Shown here one piece after another: positions 21,401 through 36,400 of a DNA stretch of 64,000 nt. The notes under the pieces are model-generated. The model was not told the DNA's origin. It worked only from the letters and a program-made list of their open reading frames with translations, and ran no database searches. A program made the translations under genes and the position numbers. Origin of the DNA: Rostratula benghalensis (lineage: Eukaryota; Chordata; Aves; Charadriiformes; Rostratulidae); assembly GCA_013399305.1 (NCBI GenBank), contig VXAI01000035.1, positions 3,754,696 to 3,818,695 of the forward strand, given 5' to 3'. Each line of letters opens with the position of its first letter. The stretch's first letter is position 1.

Positions 21401-24400
21401 CTAAGGTTTAAAAATGTAAAATAGAACAAACTTAATTAAAAAGCAACTGATCTTCCTTTCAACTGTAATGCCTTCGATTTCCTCCTTGATTTTTTTTTTT
21501 TTTCTTTTCCACATGACTAATATTTGGACCAGTCAATTGATCAGAAAATTATTTTAAAAAATAAATTAGATTTTCCAAAACTGACTATGGATACAGTTTC
21601 AACTGTCTGCCACATTGTGTGCCCAGCATATTGTTTAGAGTGTTCTCTGTTTTAATAATTACAAATTAAGCATCACAAAGGTGAGGGTGGGGTTTTAAAC
21701 TGGGGTTGTTAGAATGACTATTATGTTTCTTTTAAGGCATGAGGATTAAAATGACATGTAATCATGTAACCTGTTGCAAACAAGCGCTAGGTATACCAAA
21801 CACCTGAAACTAAATGTTGAAAATGATTGTTGGCCAAAGTATACGGAGTCCTTATTTTGCAACATGTCACGATATAAGCAAGGATGAGCCACCAATGAAC
21901 AGAAGGGAGTGCATGTCATCGTCTTCTTCAAACAGGAAAACCCAAATGTGTATTGACAGGGTGGTAGAGTTAAAAACATCTTTTGTCGTAGCAGTTTGTT
22001 GTGATTTAGCAAGAGCTGTTTTGAAAGTGTGTTAATGGGGAGGCAAGGAGCATCCTTGTGCATTCTCTTCAGGTTGCAACGTCTTCAATGCATAATACAA
22101 TGCATTAAATAAATGCATTAAATTTTAAAGTACATACTTTAAAATAAATGCTCACAGGTGGGGTCGAATGAGAATATAAGAACTAAGTTTTGATGTTTGT
22201 TTTTTTTTCTTTTCTTTTCTTTTCTTTTGAGACTCCAGAATGAGCAGAATGGGCAAGTGAAGTATTTACATCTATGGGAATGACTAGGAGAAGAGCTTTA
22301 AATAGTTAATTTTATTAGTGATGATGAAACGATCTGCAACTGGAATATATATATCAGGAATAGAAGTAATGAGCCAAAAATGCAAGCTTAAAAAAGGCAT
22401 ATGGAAAGTAAGAAAGGAAAGATAATTAGGGATGTAAGAGGTACTTCAGGAAAGTACGTAGTTCTTGAAACTAAACAGAAGATGAATGAGAGGAGTGTCT
22501 CTGAAAAGGAAACGGGAAGTTGAGGAAAAATAAAAATAAACTGGGGACAGTGAAATTGAAGAAGATGCCCGAAGAGTCTGTCATTAGTAGGACACTGTTT
22601 TTATTAAAAGCGGCCTTCTTGTAAAAAAGGGGATGAAACCCAAATCATGCTAATCTAGCAGGGAATTAGAAGTGGAAGAGTGAAGAAAGAGGAGAGAAGA
22701 CACAAGAAATGTGAATGTGGAAGGAAAAGGAGTTGCTAGCCTGAGAGGGAATCAAACATCTCTTGGTTAGGCAAGGGATTTTAGCAATTCAAAGTTAAAA
22801 CATTACATGAAAAAAGGCTTATGACATGAGAAATTCAGCTTTTTTATTTTAAAATTAAAAGTGTATGGTTGATGCGTTGGGGAGGGTTGTGTGTTTTGGG
22901 TTTGTTTTTTCTTCCCTTTTTTTTTAAATACCTTTGATTCAATAGTCAAGTACAGATTCAGTGCCAAGAACCTGGGGAGGAGAGAGGGCTTTGTTTAGAT
23001 TGAATCCAAAGGTCTTGGGCTTTTTTAGCTGAAATGAAAAATCAAAAATAATTAAAAAAATCCTTTTGCTTGGCTCTGGTCCTCAAACCAGGGCAATTTT
23101 GCTCAACACAGAACATTTTTATTTGTAAGGAAAACGAAATTTGTAGGACTCGGTTCATAAATCATGAAGATGATAGTGAAGTACTGATGACTTTTGGTAA
23201 TTTGGGGCTTTGACCACCAACCTGTTAGGTAAACGGGAAGAACATCATTGCTGTCTTCTCTAATTTCACTTAGGTTTTTGCGTCTTATTCAGAGGCTTAC
23301 TTCAAGTTCAAGTTTTGATAAATGTGATTCATGTAGTAAAATATAGTCATACAGGTGTTCAGTTTTTTTTCTTTTTTGACAGATTTTGTGTTTTTAAAAT
23401 GTGGATTTATTTAGTTCAGTGATTCTTTGGAAGTGAAATCAGGGCTTCTTGTTTGATCAGAAAAGCTTCCAGGGTAATCTGAAGTAGAAAGCTAAGCAGG
23501 TCTCATTAGGATGTGATCAACCTGAGTTCAGGGACACTTCTGCAGCATTAGGGAAAAACCAAAAACATAAGTTAAGGAAGCTCTTGTCTCAGAACAGATT
23601 GCTTTCTTGCTCTTCATTTGAGCTGTCTGTATCTCAATACCACTTTCCTGTTTGGGGAAAAAAATGTGCGCTGTCGGGCCACAGAATCACAGGGATTGGA
23701 AGGGACCTTGAAAGATCATCCAGTCCAATCCCCCTGCTGGAGCAGGAACACCTAGATCAGGTCACACCGGAACGCGTCCAGGGGGGTTTTTGAATGTCTC
23801 AGGAGAAGGAGACTCCACAACCTCTCTGGGCAGCCCCTTCCAGTGTTCCCTCACCCTCATTGTGAAGAAGTTTTTTCTTATATTTAGGTGAAACCTCTTA
23901 TGTTCCAGCTTGAACCCATTGCCCCTTGTCCTGTCATTGGCTGTCATGGAGAAGAGCCTGGCTCCATCCTCCTGACACTCACCCTTTACATATTTATAAA
24001 CATTAATGAGGTCACCCCTCAGTCTCCTCCAAGCTCAAGAGACCCAGCTCCCTCAGCCTTTCCTCATGGGAGATGCTCCACTCCCTTCATCATCTTTGTA
24101 GCCCTGCCCTGGACTCTCTCAAGCAGTTCTCTGTCCTTCTGGAACTGAGGGGCCCAGAACTGGACACAGTATTCCAGATGGGGTCTCACCAGGGCAGAAT
24201 AGATGGGGAGGAGAACCTCTCTTGACCTACTGACCACAACCCTTCTAATACCCCCCAGGATGCCATTGGCCTTCTTGGCCACAAGGGCACAGTGCTGGCT
24301 CATGGTCATCCTGCTGTCTACCAGTACCCCCAGGTCCCTTTTCCCTACGCTGCTCTCCAACAGGTCATTTCCCAACCTATACTGGTACCTGGGGTTGTTC

Positions 24401-27400
24401 TTGCCCAGGTGTCAGACTCTACACTTGCCCTTGTTATATTTCATTACATTTCTCCTCGTGCAGGGGCTCAGGTTGAAGATCCCCTTGAGCACCTGTTGCT
24501 CCTTGAACTCTCTGAGACTCAACTCAAGGGTGGTGGTGTTTCTCTGGGACTTCAGCCAAAGCCCCCAAGAGCAAGTAGCCCTGGTGAGCGGGAAAGCAGA
24601 AGGATCCCAAACCAGAAACAGTGAAGTCCTCACTGATGCAGGCTGACAGAGAAGCACATCAGAATGCACAGAGGCAGCAGAGGTTGTACGGTTCACAAAG
24701 CAGTTTCTAATGTTGTGCTACAAGTATTATGCTTTTGTGTAAGGTTTTCTTTGTTTGCACTGATGAAATAACCTTGCTGTTTTTCTCCATACTTTCTTTC
24801 TTTTTTTCTTTCTTGCTAGTAGCTTTTATTATTGAGGGTTAAAATATCACTCGTGTCTTTCCTGTTACTTTAGTAATTTTTACTGTGTTGGATATCTTCT
24901 GGACGTTTGGTCATTACTTCAAAGAAAGCCAAACCTGAGTGAAGCGTGAGGATCTCCTTTCTTGATTCAGTTTCTCTTGTAGCCACTTATGTTTTCTATT
25001 AAGAATTAATCTGGATTCTTTTTTTTTTTTTGTTTTCAGTTTAGAACTGAAACATCAGCTTCCTATTTTTGAACTTTTAAAGATTACCCACCCCCAAGTA
25101 GAAGTCTTCATGTCTGTTCCTCTATATGGCATACATTGAAACTGCCATTAATTTATCTTCAACTTGGAACTGAATAAATCAGATTTAAATGTCTCAGCGT
25201 TGTATGTGTTTTACAGGGTTCAAATCTTGTTTGCAGGGGTTTGAAGTGATACAGGAAACTGTCTTTCATAAACATTTGGTTGCTAGGCTTTGTTCACGTG
25301 CTTAAAATTAAACTGATCACCAGAGTGCTGCAGAGGAATTCATATGCAATAACAGTGTGTAAATTGTTTGGTGGGATCGTGAAGTCCAATTGTGCCAAAA
25401 ATTAGTTCCCCACTGTTGCATATGACTAGGCCTTAGTGGTGGTCTGCTACATATATCACAACTAAGGTCTTTTTTTCTATATTAGAACACTGTAGCCTAA
25501 TTACTAAGCTTATTAGAGGCTGAGCAATAAAATGTTGCAGATCTTCTGCAAGATTGATAATATAATGATCTCTTAAGGCCTTCATCTTTATGAAACTGTT
25601 CTGCAATAAATGGATCCAGTAGCTCTCTTAAGCCTGCCAGGATTGCTGGTGTATTATTTCCTGAGCGTCATTTCTTCAGATCTATTAATTTGCAATCATT
25701 TTTAATATCTGAGGAAGCAAAAGTTAGGAATTTGCCTGTTGTAAAATCTGATGGTTTCATAGCTTGCCCAACTAAGACCTTCTGTTCTGGCATTTGAAGG
25801 TAAGAATGACAGTATAAATGTATCTTAAACTTTCTGTAAAAACAATAAAACCAAGTACAAAAAATGACAACTCTTTGTCTTTTGAAATGTTTCTGATGGT
25901 GGTACAAATGTAAAGGAAATGACCTATTAGTTTACTTCTTGACCCTATGCCATGTGGATCTTTGTATATATGAGATTATTGCATAGGTAATAGCTCTTTT
26001 CTCTCCTGATATCAGATACTTTTATTTGCATATAAACCTCAGCCCCCTGTACCTTTCACAGATTTAATGAAAAATTCAAAATCCTTCATATATAGCATGA
26101 CTTCACATTCTGCACTAGCAATCAGAACAGGATTTTTGAATGAAATACAGGTTTAAATATGCTTAATTTTCTACCTTTACCATGTGACCATTTCTGTTGC
26201 ATAGTCCTGTTCACTGTTTTTTAAAATTATTTTTGTTATATGTCTTCTCTAATGGACATTGTAAAGTAGGTACTCCTTCACATCACTGTAAGAAGAAAAT
26301 AAACTTCATTCAAGTAAAGTGAGCGGGAAGGATTATCTCAGAGTCACTTCATTATTAACATGTGTGATTATTTAAAAAAAAAATTGGTTTTTTTTTTTTT
26401 TTTTTTTTTTTTCAAAGTATATTGTATACTTGGTTTCATTATTCTGTACTTTGGTAGAGGCTCAAAGCACGGAGTCCCTTCAGTAAACCCAACAGTTTAG
26501 TGCACCTGTAAATGTGAGGCTTCCAAGGGTCGGTTGAGAGAAAGCATTTCTATACTTTGGAAGGAGAATGTTGTATAACCAGAACGTCTGTTCTCAATTA
26601 TAAGTTTTACTTTTGAATGGGTAACTTAAAGAGATGTTTGGACAGTCTGGATGGATAGGCTGAGCTCAATGGGATGAAGTTCAACAAGGCCAAGCACTGG
26701 GTTCTGCAGTTGTGTTACAACAACTCCACGCAGCACTACAGGCTTGGGGAAGAGTGGCTGGAGAGCTCTCAGTGGGCAAGGTGGCCAAGAAGGCTGACAG
26801 TGTTGTGGCCTGTATCAGGAACAGTGTGGCCAGCAGGATGAGGGTAGTGATTGTCCCCCTGTACCCAGCACTGGTGAGGCCCCACCCCGAGCACTATGTC
26901 TAACTTTGTGTCCCTTACTGCAAAAAAAGACACTGAGGTGCTGGAGTGGGCCCAGAGAAGGGCAATGAAGTTGGTGAGGGGGATCTGGAGCGCAAGTCTT
27001 ATGAGGAGAGGCTGAGGGAATTGGGGTTGTTCAGCCTAGAGAAGAGGAGGCTGAGGGAAGACCTCCTTGCTCTCCTTATCTGAAAGGAGGTTGTAGAAAG
27101 ATAGGGGTTGGTTTCTTCTCCCAGGTCACTGGAAAGAAGAAATGGCTTCAAGTTGCACCAGGGGAGGTTTAGATTGGATATCAGGAAAAAAAATTCATAG
27201 AAAGGGTTGTTAAATATTGGATCAGGCTGCCTGGGGAAGTGGTTGAGTCACCATCCCTGGAGGCATTTAAAACAATATTTTGATGTACTGCTGAGGGCCA
27301 TGGTTTAGTGGTGGACTTGACAGTTTTAGGTTTATGGGGTTGGACTTGATGATCTGAAAGGTCTGTTCCAACCTGAGTGATTCTATGATGAGGGTTTTTT

Positions 27401-30400
27401 TGCATCTTGATGTTTAAAACTGATTTAAAAACAGTGATTATTTGTCAAACAGGATCCTTAAAATAAGTATACCCGTTTTGGTTATAAACTTATGTTTACT
27501 TCTCTGTAATGTTATCTTTTGGAAAGAAAAAAGTAAAAAACCACAACCACCACCAGACAAAAATTGAACTGAGAAGAATGAGCCAGGCCTTTACGATTTT
27601 TCCTTTTTCTTTCTGTTGCCAGTGCCAGTGTAGATGAGATTCCTAGACAGAAAATGGTCCATTGGCTCTTGACAGTTATCGATAATCCCTTATTTGTATC
27701 TTTTATTGCTTTGTAACCATTAAGTTATTTCTTTTGTTGTAGCGTGTAGCAAATCTTAATACAAGTTAGCAAAAAGTAATACACTAATGACATCTTCTGT
27801 CTCTTTTTTTGAACTGGATTGCCCTGGAAAAGCTTTGATGTAGTATCTCTTTGTATGTTTTTTTGATAGTTTTGAATTAGTCTGCCTCCAGAAACTAGGT
27901 GATTAGTCCAAGTTTGGCACAGGGCCATTTCTTGTCCTTAAATGTGGGACAGTATTGTCATATGTTTAGCAGCTCTCCTCTTTCATTCCAAGCGGGCTGT
28001 ATTTTGGTGGCTGGAGAACCAGGGCTACACATTGTGGTGATCACGTTTGTCACCTTGGCCCCTTTTATCTTGTATTGCTGACCTGCTGTTTGCTTTTCTT
28101 CAAAGTTGCATACTGAATATGGCACACATTTGACAGCACTCACCATGGGGCTAGTGAGAAGTTCATGGTGTTCTCCTCTCATTAGGACTAGATCTGAGGG
28201 GTTTTCACTGTTAGCAGCATGGATTTATTGGTGTATTAATAATGTTCTTCCTTTGCTCAAATGAACAGTCACATCTGCCTGGGGGAAGCAGAAGTTTGTA
28301 TCCCAATATTTTTTTTTAAGGAGCTTTCAAAATTTTGTTTTAGATAGGTGTCCTCTTCTGGATCTTGGTGTCCCATAAAATGTGTTATTGTCCGCTCAAT
28401 TAGGTTCTGTTTGCAGTTACCACACTGAGTAGCCTGGGCAGCATTCAGAATCCTGCTGCCAGCAGAGCTGAGGAAGAAGGAAGCTCTGAGTTTGGTAATG
28501 ACAAGTGGCGTTGGTGGACGGGCATCCTGTTGGTGCAAGTGTCCTGTGAGCACGGGGCCTGTTCTCCAGGAAATACAGGACTTGCAGGTTTCTTGTGTGT
28601 CCAACTGCAGCATTAATTTCTTCTAGTAGGACACAATGAAATCGTATGTGAACTTTAGTTTTATGAGGGAGTACAGAAACCTCTTTTGGATCTTTTAATG
28701 TACTTTCTGTTAAATTAGGGGTTCCTGCTTGCAAAAATAGTTGATTTTTCATTCTTGGTATTTCCAACTATTTTGCAGCTCCCAAAGAGACATTTCTGCA
28801 TCTTAGAGTAAGCTCAGATGCATGCTCTGTATTTTATGGAGCTGGGTGGTAGCGAAGAAGACGAGTTAATTCTTAAAAACCCTACGATTATTAAATTCAT
28901 TGTTTTATTTACTTTTGAATGCTTTCATCTTGAGTAAAACAGATGTTTCCTGTTTATGTATTTTCTGCATTGAAGACCGTATGAAATATGCAGATCTATA
29001 GGCACAGATGGTAAGCATGGCACAGTTTTCCCAATAGCTGTGTGCACATTCATCTGTTTAAAAAAACCACAAACCCCAAGCGCAAACACTACCACTAATA
29101 GATTGGGAGGAAATTAAGATTCTTTATTTGCGGAATTGAGAGTGTTGATTTGTCACCTGAGTAACGTGCTTCAAGGAAGGAAGACTACCTCTGCAAGCAG
29201 TCTTTGTGGTCCTACCAAATCCCAACTGCCTTCTTCTGAGACTTACAATAATGGCAATAGTTGATGCCTCAAGTGATGGCAAAAGTTCAATGTATTAACA
29301 ACGTGACAGTCATTTCACATGACGTTGACAAGGGTACAAACTGCAACTGATCCTGTTGTGCCTCTGCATCAGTCACGCTCTGCTGCCTGCAAGTGGTCTG
29401 TTGGACATCAGAAAGTGGTCAACAGAGCAGCTACAGTTTAAAATAAAGTGGAGCCAAACCAAGTGTAATATACACACTCTGACACATGCAAGAAAGGAGA
29501 CAAACATATTAAAGGGAAAATAAAAGCAGCAAACATCTAACTGGTGTGTTCTGATCTTTTGATTCTTTTGAATAAAGCTATTGTTTTATTACATAGGTTG
29601 GGTGCAATTTTTTTTGAAACTTAAGTAGTCTTTGGATTAGTTTTCTTGTTTGGATGACATTTTGCTCTTTTAAAAGGGGTTGAGAAACACTGCTTCGATC
29701 ATGTTCACGTTGCTGTATCTTGTGATTTTTTTTTTATTTTTTTTATTTTTTTTTAATAAGGAAACCCATGCAAGCTGTAATCAGTGCTGTAGCTGCTGAT
29801 ATTGTGTAAATATCCAAGAATCTCAAGTTTCACAGTGTTCCCCCATGAAGAAAGTGGTTGGGAAGGGGCCAGCTTCTGGTTTGTCTGGAGAGAAAAACTT
29901 GAAAACTGAAATTAATTGTTTTCCTCATCTGTAGTCTGCTAACTCAAAACTTTATTTGATTCCCATGGATCTTGCCTGGGACTATTCAGGTACAAAAATA
30001 TTGTTTTCAAAATGCACTTTACCCCCTAAAATAAGAGCTAAATTGTGTACTAGACCCAGAGGGATATTTGGTTTCTTCAGTTTCTGTCTTTCTCTTGCTT
30101 GGTCCTGAGGCAGGTGAATGTGTAAGAAATACAAACTCTTCTTCCCCCACTCCTGAGAAAATTACTGTGTCTCCTTAGCAGGGCAAAGCTTTATCTGAGA
30201 AAGATTGTTTGAAAATCTAGTGAAAACTGTTTTAATTTCTTTAAATAGCTTATTTGCTGAGACACTGCGCTCGTTTGATGGAAGAGGTCTTGAAAGCCTT
30301 GGTGCTTGGGAAGACTTGAGCTTTGATTGTGGAAAACTGGTGCTGTGCAGTGTCCTACTTGTCTCCTATTTTTGAGGCACTGCTATAATTTGAACATGAT

Positions 30401-33400
30401 AAAAATATGTGTTTAGTTGGGGACTATCTGTGTTTAGGGCTCATTGTGGTCCACCATGTTTAAACAGATTGAGGCCAAGAGATGTGCAGTTTACAATTTT
30501 ATGAAAACCATGAGTTGGGGTTAAATACATGAATAAGTTTGTCCCTCAAATTGCAGGCAGTTGCCTGGGAGGATGCAAAAAGTGAGAGGGCTTGAGGAAG
30601 CAGGGTTTATTTTATTTTAAGGCAGTTAAGAGTCATGGCTTTAAACATGTGTTTTCTTTAGAGCTGTTTCATGCATGCCTTGCAGCTTTGCTGATTCAGC
30701 AGAAGGAAATAATTCTCACATTGCTGATTGAAGGAAAGTGTAATGGGGGTACATACTGTTCCCACAAGGTAGAACTGTTGTAGTTTGGACAGAGTGTCTT
30801 CTAGACGAACACCCTTTTGTTCCTCTTAAACTGGAATAATTCTTAAGTATCTGTGAAGAAATCCGTATTTTTCACCCCTTCATGATAATAGTGATGTGAT
30901 GTTTAACTTGCAGTATAGCAGATAGTTTTCTAGATACTAAGTGGATTATGCTAATCTAAAATAATTTCTTTTGTTTCATAACTATTATTTTATTTTTTCT
31001 AATAGAAAAAGACTGCTTTAGTCACTGGAGGATAACAAAGGGATTGTGATTGTGTATTTTATGGCTGTATTTTGTAACCATGTTGCTGTGATGATGCATG
31101 TGAAATTTTAATGTCTGGGCAGAAAGAGCAGAAGAGATTTTTTTGATAAACTTTGCTGTCCACGTTGCAAAGTAAAGTAAGCTGTGTCTCTCCTTTCTAA
31201 ATAACCAGATGGAATTTAGTTATTCAACAAATAAGCTCCTTAAGTTTTTCTTGCATAGTGATCAAAAAAGCAGTGGGACTAATAAACTTAGATTTCTGTT
31301 CATGGAAAAAAGACTCTTTTATTGTAATGGAGAGTTTTGTGCTCTGAGAATAACAAAAAAGTGGGACCTGAGATTACAGTAGTGTCTGATAACATTTTTG
31401 TATCTGCATGCAGGCATTGCCCACCTGCCTTACATTTTACAAATACATGTTTTGAGAGGCTGGCACTTTTGTATTGGTAGTTTCTGTAGAGGTTGCTTAG
31501 CATCAGCTTGTCCTGAGACATTAGAATTTAAGAGCAAATTTCTAGGCTGTATTAATGAGGTATGTGTAAGTAGTTTGTCAGGTATTATGCTGTGACTCGT
31601 TGAACTGCAACTTGCATACATTGTGGGGAAAAAAAAGTGTGTTTGAGTGATTAGTCTGTCATGGAGTCATGCTGGGAATGTATGAGTAGGAGAAAAATGA
31701 AATAAATTATTTAATAAGAGCCAGCATCTGTACCAATGTTGTGACTATTTTGGAAGTGAACCTCAATTATGAAAGATTTTACCACAGAAGCCAAGAGTCA
31801 TCTAGACCCATTAGGCTTTGAAAGCTGAGTATTGTAAAAATGGACTTATTTATAATACTGTTGAATATCTTAACAGTTCTGTCCTAATTTTATTTCAATA
31901 AACTCTCTTTAGCTGGTCCTGGTAGCCCTAGGTTGGTACAGTACCAGCAGTACAGCATATAGACTCTCGAGAGGTGTGAGGAAGACAAGTTGTAGGTTGC
32001 ATACTTCCAAAATGGGCTTTCTGGTTTCCAAACTCTTACGTAATTATTCTTTTGTTATTGATTAGTGATTTAGGCAGTCTAATGACAATGGTTAGGCTAA
32101 GAAAATTGTCATGTTACTTGTTATTATACCCTTTCAGTAAAGGGGCCTTAGTCTGTAGGTAATACTTCTACAAGTGTTTGAATCACAGGCTATCAGGAAT
32201 GATCTTGTGTCCTGAGATTTCATCCCTGTTCTATCTTTTTAGTACTTGCTGAGAGCTAGTATGTTATAGTAAAGAGTGATTTTATTTGTCTGTTTAATAA
32301 TCTATTTATTTTCTAAGGCTGAACAAAAAGTATGTAGTTGTGGGGTAGCTCTCCCCAACCTGTTCGTATTAGTCTTGTCATTCAAATTGACATAAAATAA
32401 TTAGGAAAGGGGTATAAATGTGGGAATTGAGTACATAGGTATTTTTCCAGCATAGCCTTTGCTATATCTGACTCTCCTGCTGTCTAGCTTGGTATATTAA
32501 GGACTAATATGTTTTGATATCAAGCATAAGCATTCCTTTCTGTTATACTGGAAGATGAAGAAGTATTAGTGTAAAAAGTTGTGACATTAATGACTAGAGC
32601 CAAGGTAACTATGTATGTGTGTCAGAAAGTAGCAGGCACATCATGGTCTGTTCTTCTCCCTTTCTGTATGAGTAAGTTTTGAGTGGATATTTCAAAATAG
32701 ATTATTTTCCTTTATTCCTGCTGAAATAAAGTTTCAGCTCAGATAGACACCATTCCATAAGCTTCTTATAAATCTGTTAATGTTATTTATTTTCATTGCA
32801 CTGGGAAAATACACCCAGTTATGAATTTATTATTAAGATTGCGCTTTGTTTGTGGAATTGTGCAGTGACAATATAAAATTAAAGAACTGTGCAAAATGTG
32901 GGGTTTTTTTTCCCCAGATTATAGAAGTATATCTAACTGTTGAAAGGCTTCCTGGTGCATTTCAGCATGTTGTAGGACCTACAGGAAAAAGTTTGCTGGC
33001 GCCACCAAAGAAGTAGGGAGAAATGGGAAACCACATCTAGAGTGCTAATTGTAAACTATTTCAACGCGTGCTCTCTTGCTGATGAAGCGAATCATCTGTA
33101 TGAATATATTCATGTGGCGTTTTTTGATGAAATGTTAATTTTTTGCTTTATTAGCAATTCTATTGTTTTGCAGCTTTTCATGAAGCATATTTGTTGTAAA
33201 GAAAGCAAGCTGAAATAAAGCAGAATGCATAGAAGACACTTCATTGTAGTTCAATTACAGCTTTTGGTTAACTTTTAACCACGATGGGGACAAATGTTGG
33301 CATTCTGTAAAAACTTTGTGGGTGTAACTTCACGTCTAGCACTTGGAAATACTTTGAGACTCGCGAAGCTGGGGAGACGCCAGCAAGTATAACACAAGCT

Positions 33401-36400
33401 ACAGGAAAAAGCTGACTCATTTCTTTGCCTTGAAAAGGCTGCCAAAGATAACAAAGGTAGAGGTTGCTTCTGTTACATGCTGGGGCACAATTAGTAATTT
33501 AAAAAATTTAAATATTATTGCATTCATTTAAAAATCTTGACCGAATAATCTTCTTTTTTTTTTTTTATATAACAAACTCACGGCAGTCATTACTTGTTAG
33601 AGTAATGGTTTCAGAGTAGCTGTGGGTGTAGGAAAGTGGTAAGAGTATCTTGTTTGTAAAAAGCCTCTGGTCTAAAATAATTGTTATTTCTGCAGAACCT
33701 TTTGTGGAATTTCTTGTTTAGAGTAACGTGTGGCAGACTTGCCTGTAACAGGCAAGACTTGATAGTTGCATAAAACCGCAAGAAGTCATGTTGCTCCGCT
33801 TGGGAATCTCATGACACAACCTTGCTGTCTTAGGGCAGCTGATTTCAGTAAACTTTAATTTTATTAAGCTGGGTGGGCTGCAGTATTTGACTAATACTTG
33901 CAGTATGGTTTTGTCAGTATCAGTTAGTAAGACTTCTGCTGTTTACTCCCAAATTTTCCACTTCTGTTTTGTCATAAACTGATCACAAGAAAAGTCTATG
34001 CATGGTCTTACTTTTTATCCAGTTTCCTGAAGTCAGAGTGTCAGCAGGTCAGAACAAATGTTTTGACACGTCTGCATCTGGCATCACACTTTATTATCAG
34101 TTCTGTAGAAAATACAAGCCCAAATTAGTATTTTCCGAAAGGAAAGCTATTAGGAGGGCATTATTTCAAAACATTTACTGTTGTTACTGAAATACGTTGC
34201 ATAAAGCAGAACCCTGAAAGTTAGTTTAATTGTAAGAAATGTTTCTGTGCTGAAAAGGAACTAATAAATCTTTGTGCTTCTCCTGTTTTGCTTTACTGTT
34301 GTATATAAAAGTGTGTTCCTTTGTCATACAGATTTATGGTTTGGAAGCAATTTAAAATTCACTTTCACTTTTTTGGTCCTTTCATGCATGTTTTGCCTCA
34401 CTAATGCTTTCCTTTATCCCTTATCATTTAATTATTTGTTTTTCCTCTCTGGATAACATTTGTTCAGTTTGGGGTTTTGTTGCTGCCTTTTTTTTTTTTT
34501 TTTAGCTCCCTATTGTACAAAGCATTTGGAGTTTTATCATCCATTTAATTAGAATACCAAATAAAATAATGGATTTTAAATCTTTAGCATAAGCAATTTG
34601 ACATGTGAAGGCAATGAAATTAGAGTAAGAATATTGTATTTCAGGGGGAATATCACAGCCCAGATTAGGAGTAGAATTAATTGCAGTGGAATTACAGTTG
34701 TAAATAGAGTAGTATAAATGACCTTTTTGGTGCTGTGGAATTATACTATAAAATACACTAGAAAAATTATTTATCTTTTGTATTTTAGGTTACTTAATGA
34801 GAGCCTTTCAGTATACTTAATTATACTTTTATCTTTTAAAAAATGTCTTTAACCTGTTTAAATTTAACAATTCTTGAGTGATCCTCAAGCAGGATGGATT
34901 GATAGCACACAGGAATACTGGCTGATATTTCTAAAACATACCTGTTACCATTATTTTATTCTACAGAATTCAAAACTGCAGCAGTTTTGTCTGGCATGTT
35001 GTCTCTCCCTCTATAGTGAGGATTTATACATAGCTTTTGGTGTTACATTCACTTCTGTAATCAGACTGAGAAATAAATCTAAAATTAAATGCTGAAAGGG
35101 TCAGTCAAATATTAAAATAGGTTTCTTTTTGCTTTGTCACATGAAACTGAATCTTTTTGGTTATATTTCAAAATATAGTCGTAAAAGCTGCCAAGACATA
35201 AAGCTGCCACTTCCTCTGAGACAGTGAGCTGTCTTTACTCCTGCTACTGTAGAAAACAGCATTAATTCACTTTGTGAATTTGTCATTTGAGAGAAATTGT
35301 TTTTACATCAAGGAAATGTTAAGTATATAGCAAGGAGAAAAGGCAAAATGAGCAAGAAAGACACAAAATGTGGTATCCTTTTCTTTTCTTTTCTTTTTTT
35401 TTTCTTTTTTCTTTTTTTTCTTTTTTTTTTTTTCTATTTAATCTTACTAATATTTTAAACCAAAAATAAAATCAATGAGTTGTAGCACTTGGGGAAGAAT
35501 ATAGTTTTTTGAAAGTCATAACAAATGACTCCTTTCATCAAAGATGGGTCTTACTAAGTTTCATAGAAATAATTGGATATGTGTGTTACCCCATTACATT
35601 TCCCTGTGACTTTCTGAAGCACTTGATACTGTTTAGTTGGACATCTTTGGATTTTAGATTAAATCATCTACTATGGCAATTCCTATTACCTTGTGTCTGT
35701 ATCTCATTCATGTGTTGTGTTTGTTTAACCAAAACCACCTTAATTTTTAGCTAAACAAATGTAAAGATCTCTGTGGCCTTTATTAAAGAGACTGAAGTGG
35801 TTTTACTTGCTGTATTCAGTCAAACCTAAGGAAGGCTTTTAAAATTCTGTGTAAGGTGATTCATATGTAAACATGTACTGTTATTTATCTCAATGAAACC
35901 CATGTAGCTCTTGCACATATACACGGTATTTACATCTTCTCTAGCCCCTTCTTCTGAAAGTGTTGTTCTTCCAGCATCATGCAGCTTGCACTTGCTGTCT
36001 TTTGCTTGGAGATGTGTTTTCTAATACTCTGCTTTGGAAAGTCAATCTTATGTTTTACTCTGTGAAAGGTCTTGCTCTTAATTAGGGAAGGGGTTTGAAT
36101 CATAGAATGGTTTGGGTTGGAAGGGACCTTAAAGATAAATCCCGTTCCAACCTCCCTGCCATGGGCAGGGACACCTCCTGTTAGACCAGGTTGCTGAAAG
36201 CTCTGTCCTGGAGGTCTTGAACCCCTCCAGGAATGGAGCATCCACAGCTTCTCTGGGCAACCTGTTCCAGTGTCTCATCACCCTCACAGTTAAGAATTTC
36301 TTCCTAATATCTAATCTAAATCTCTACCCTCTTTCAGTTTAAAACCATTACCCTTCATCCTATTGCTACATTCCCTGATAAAGAGTCCCTTCCCATCTTT

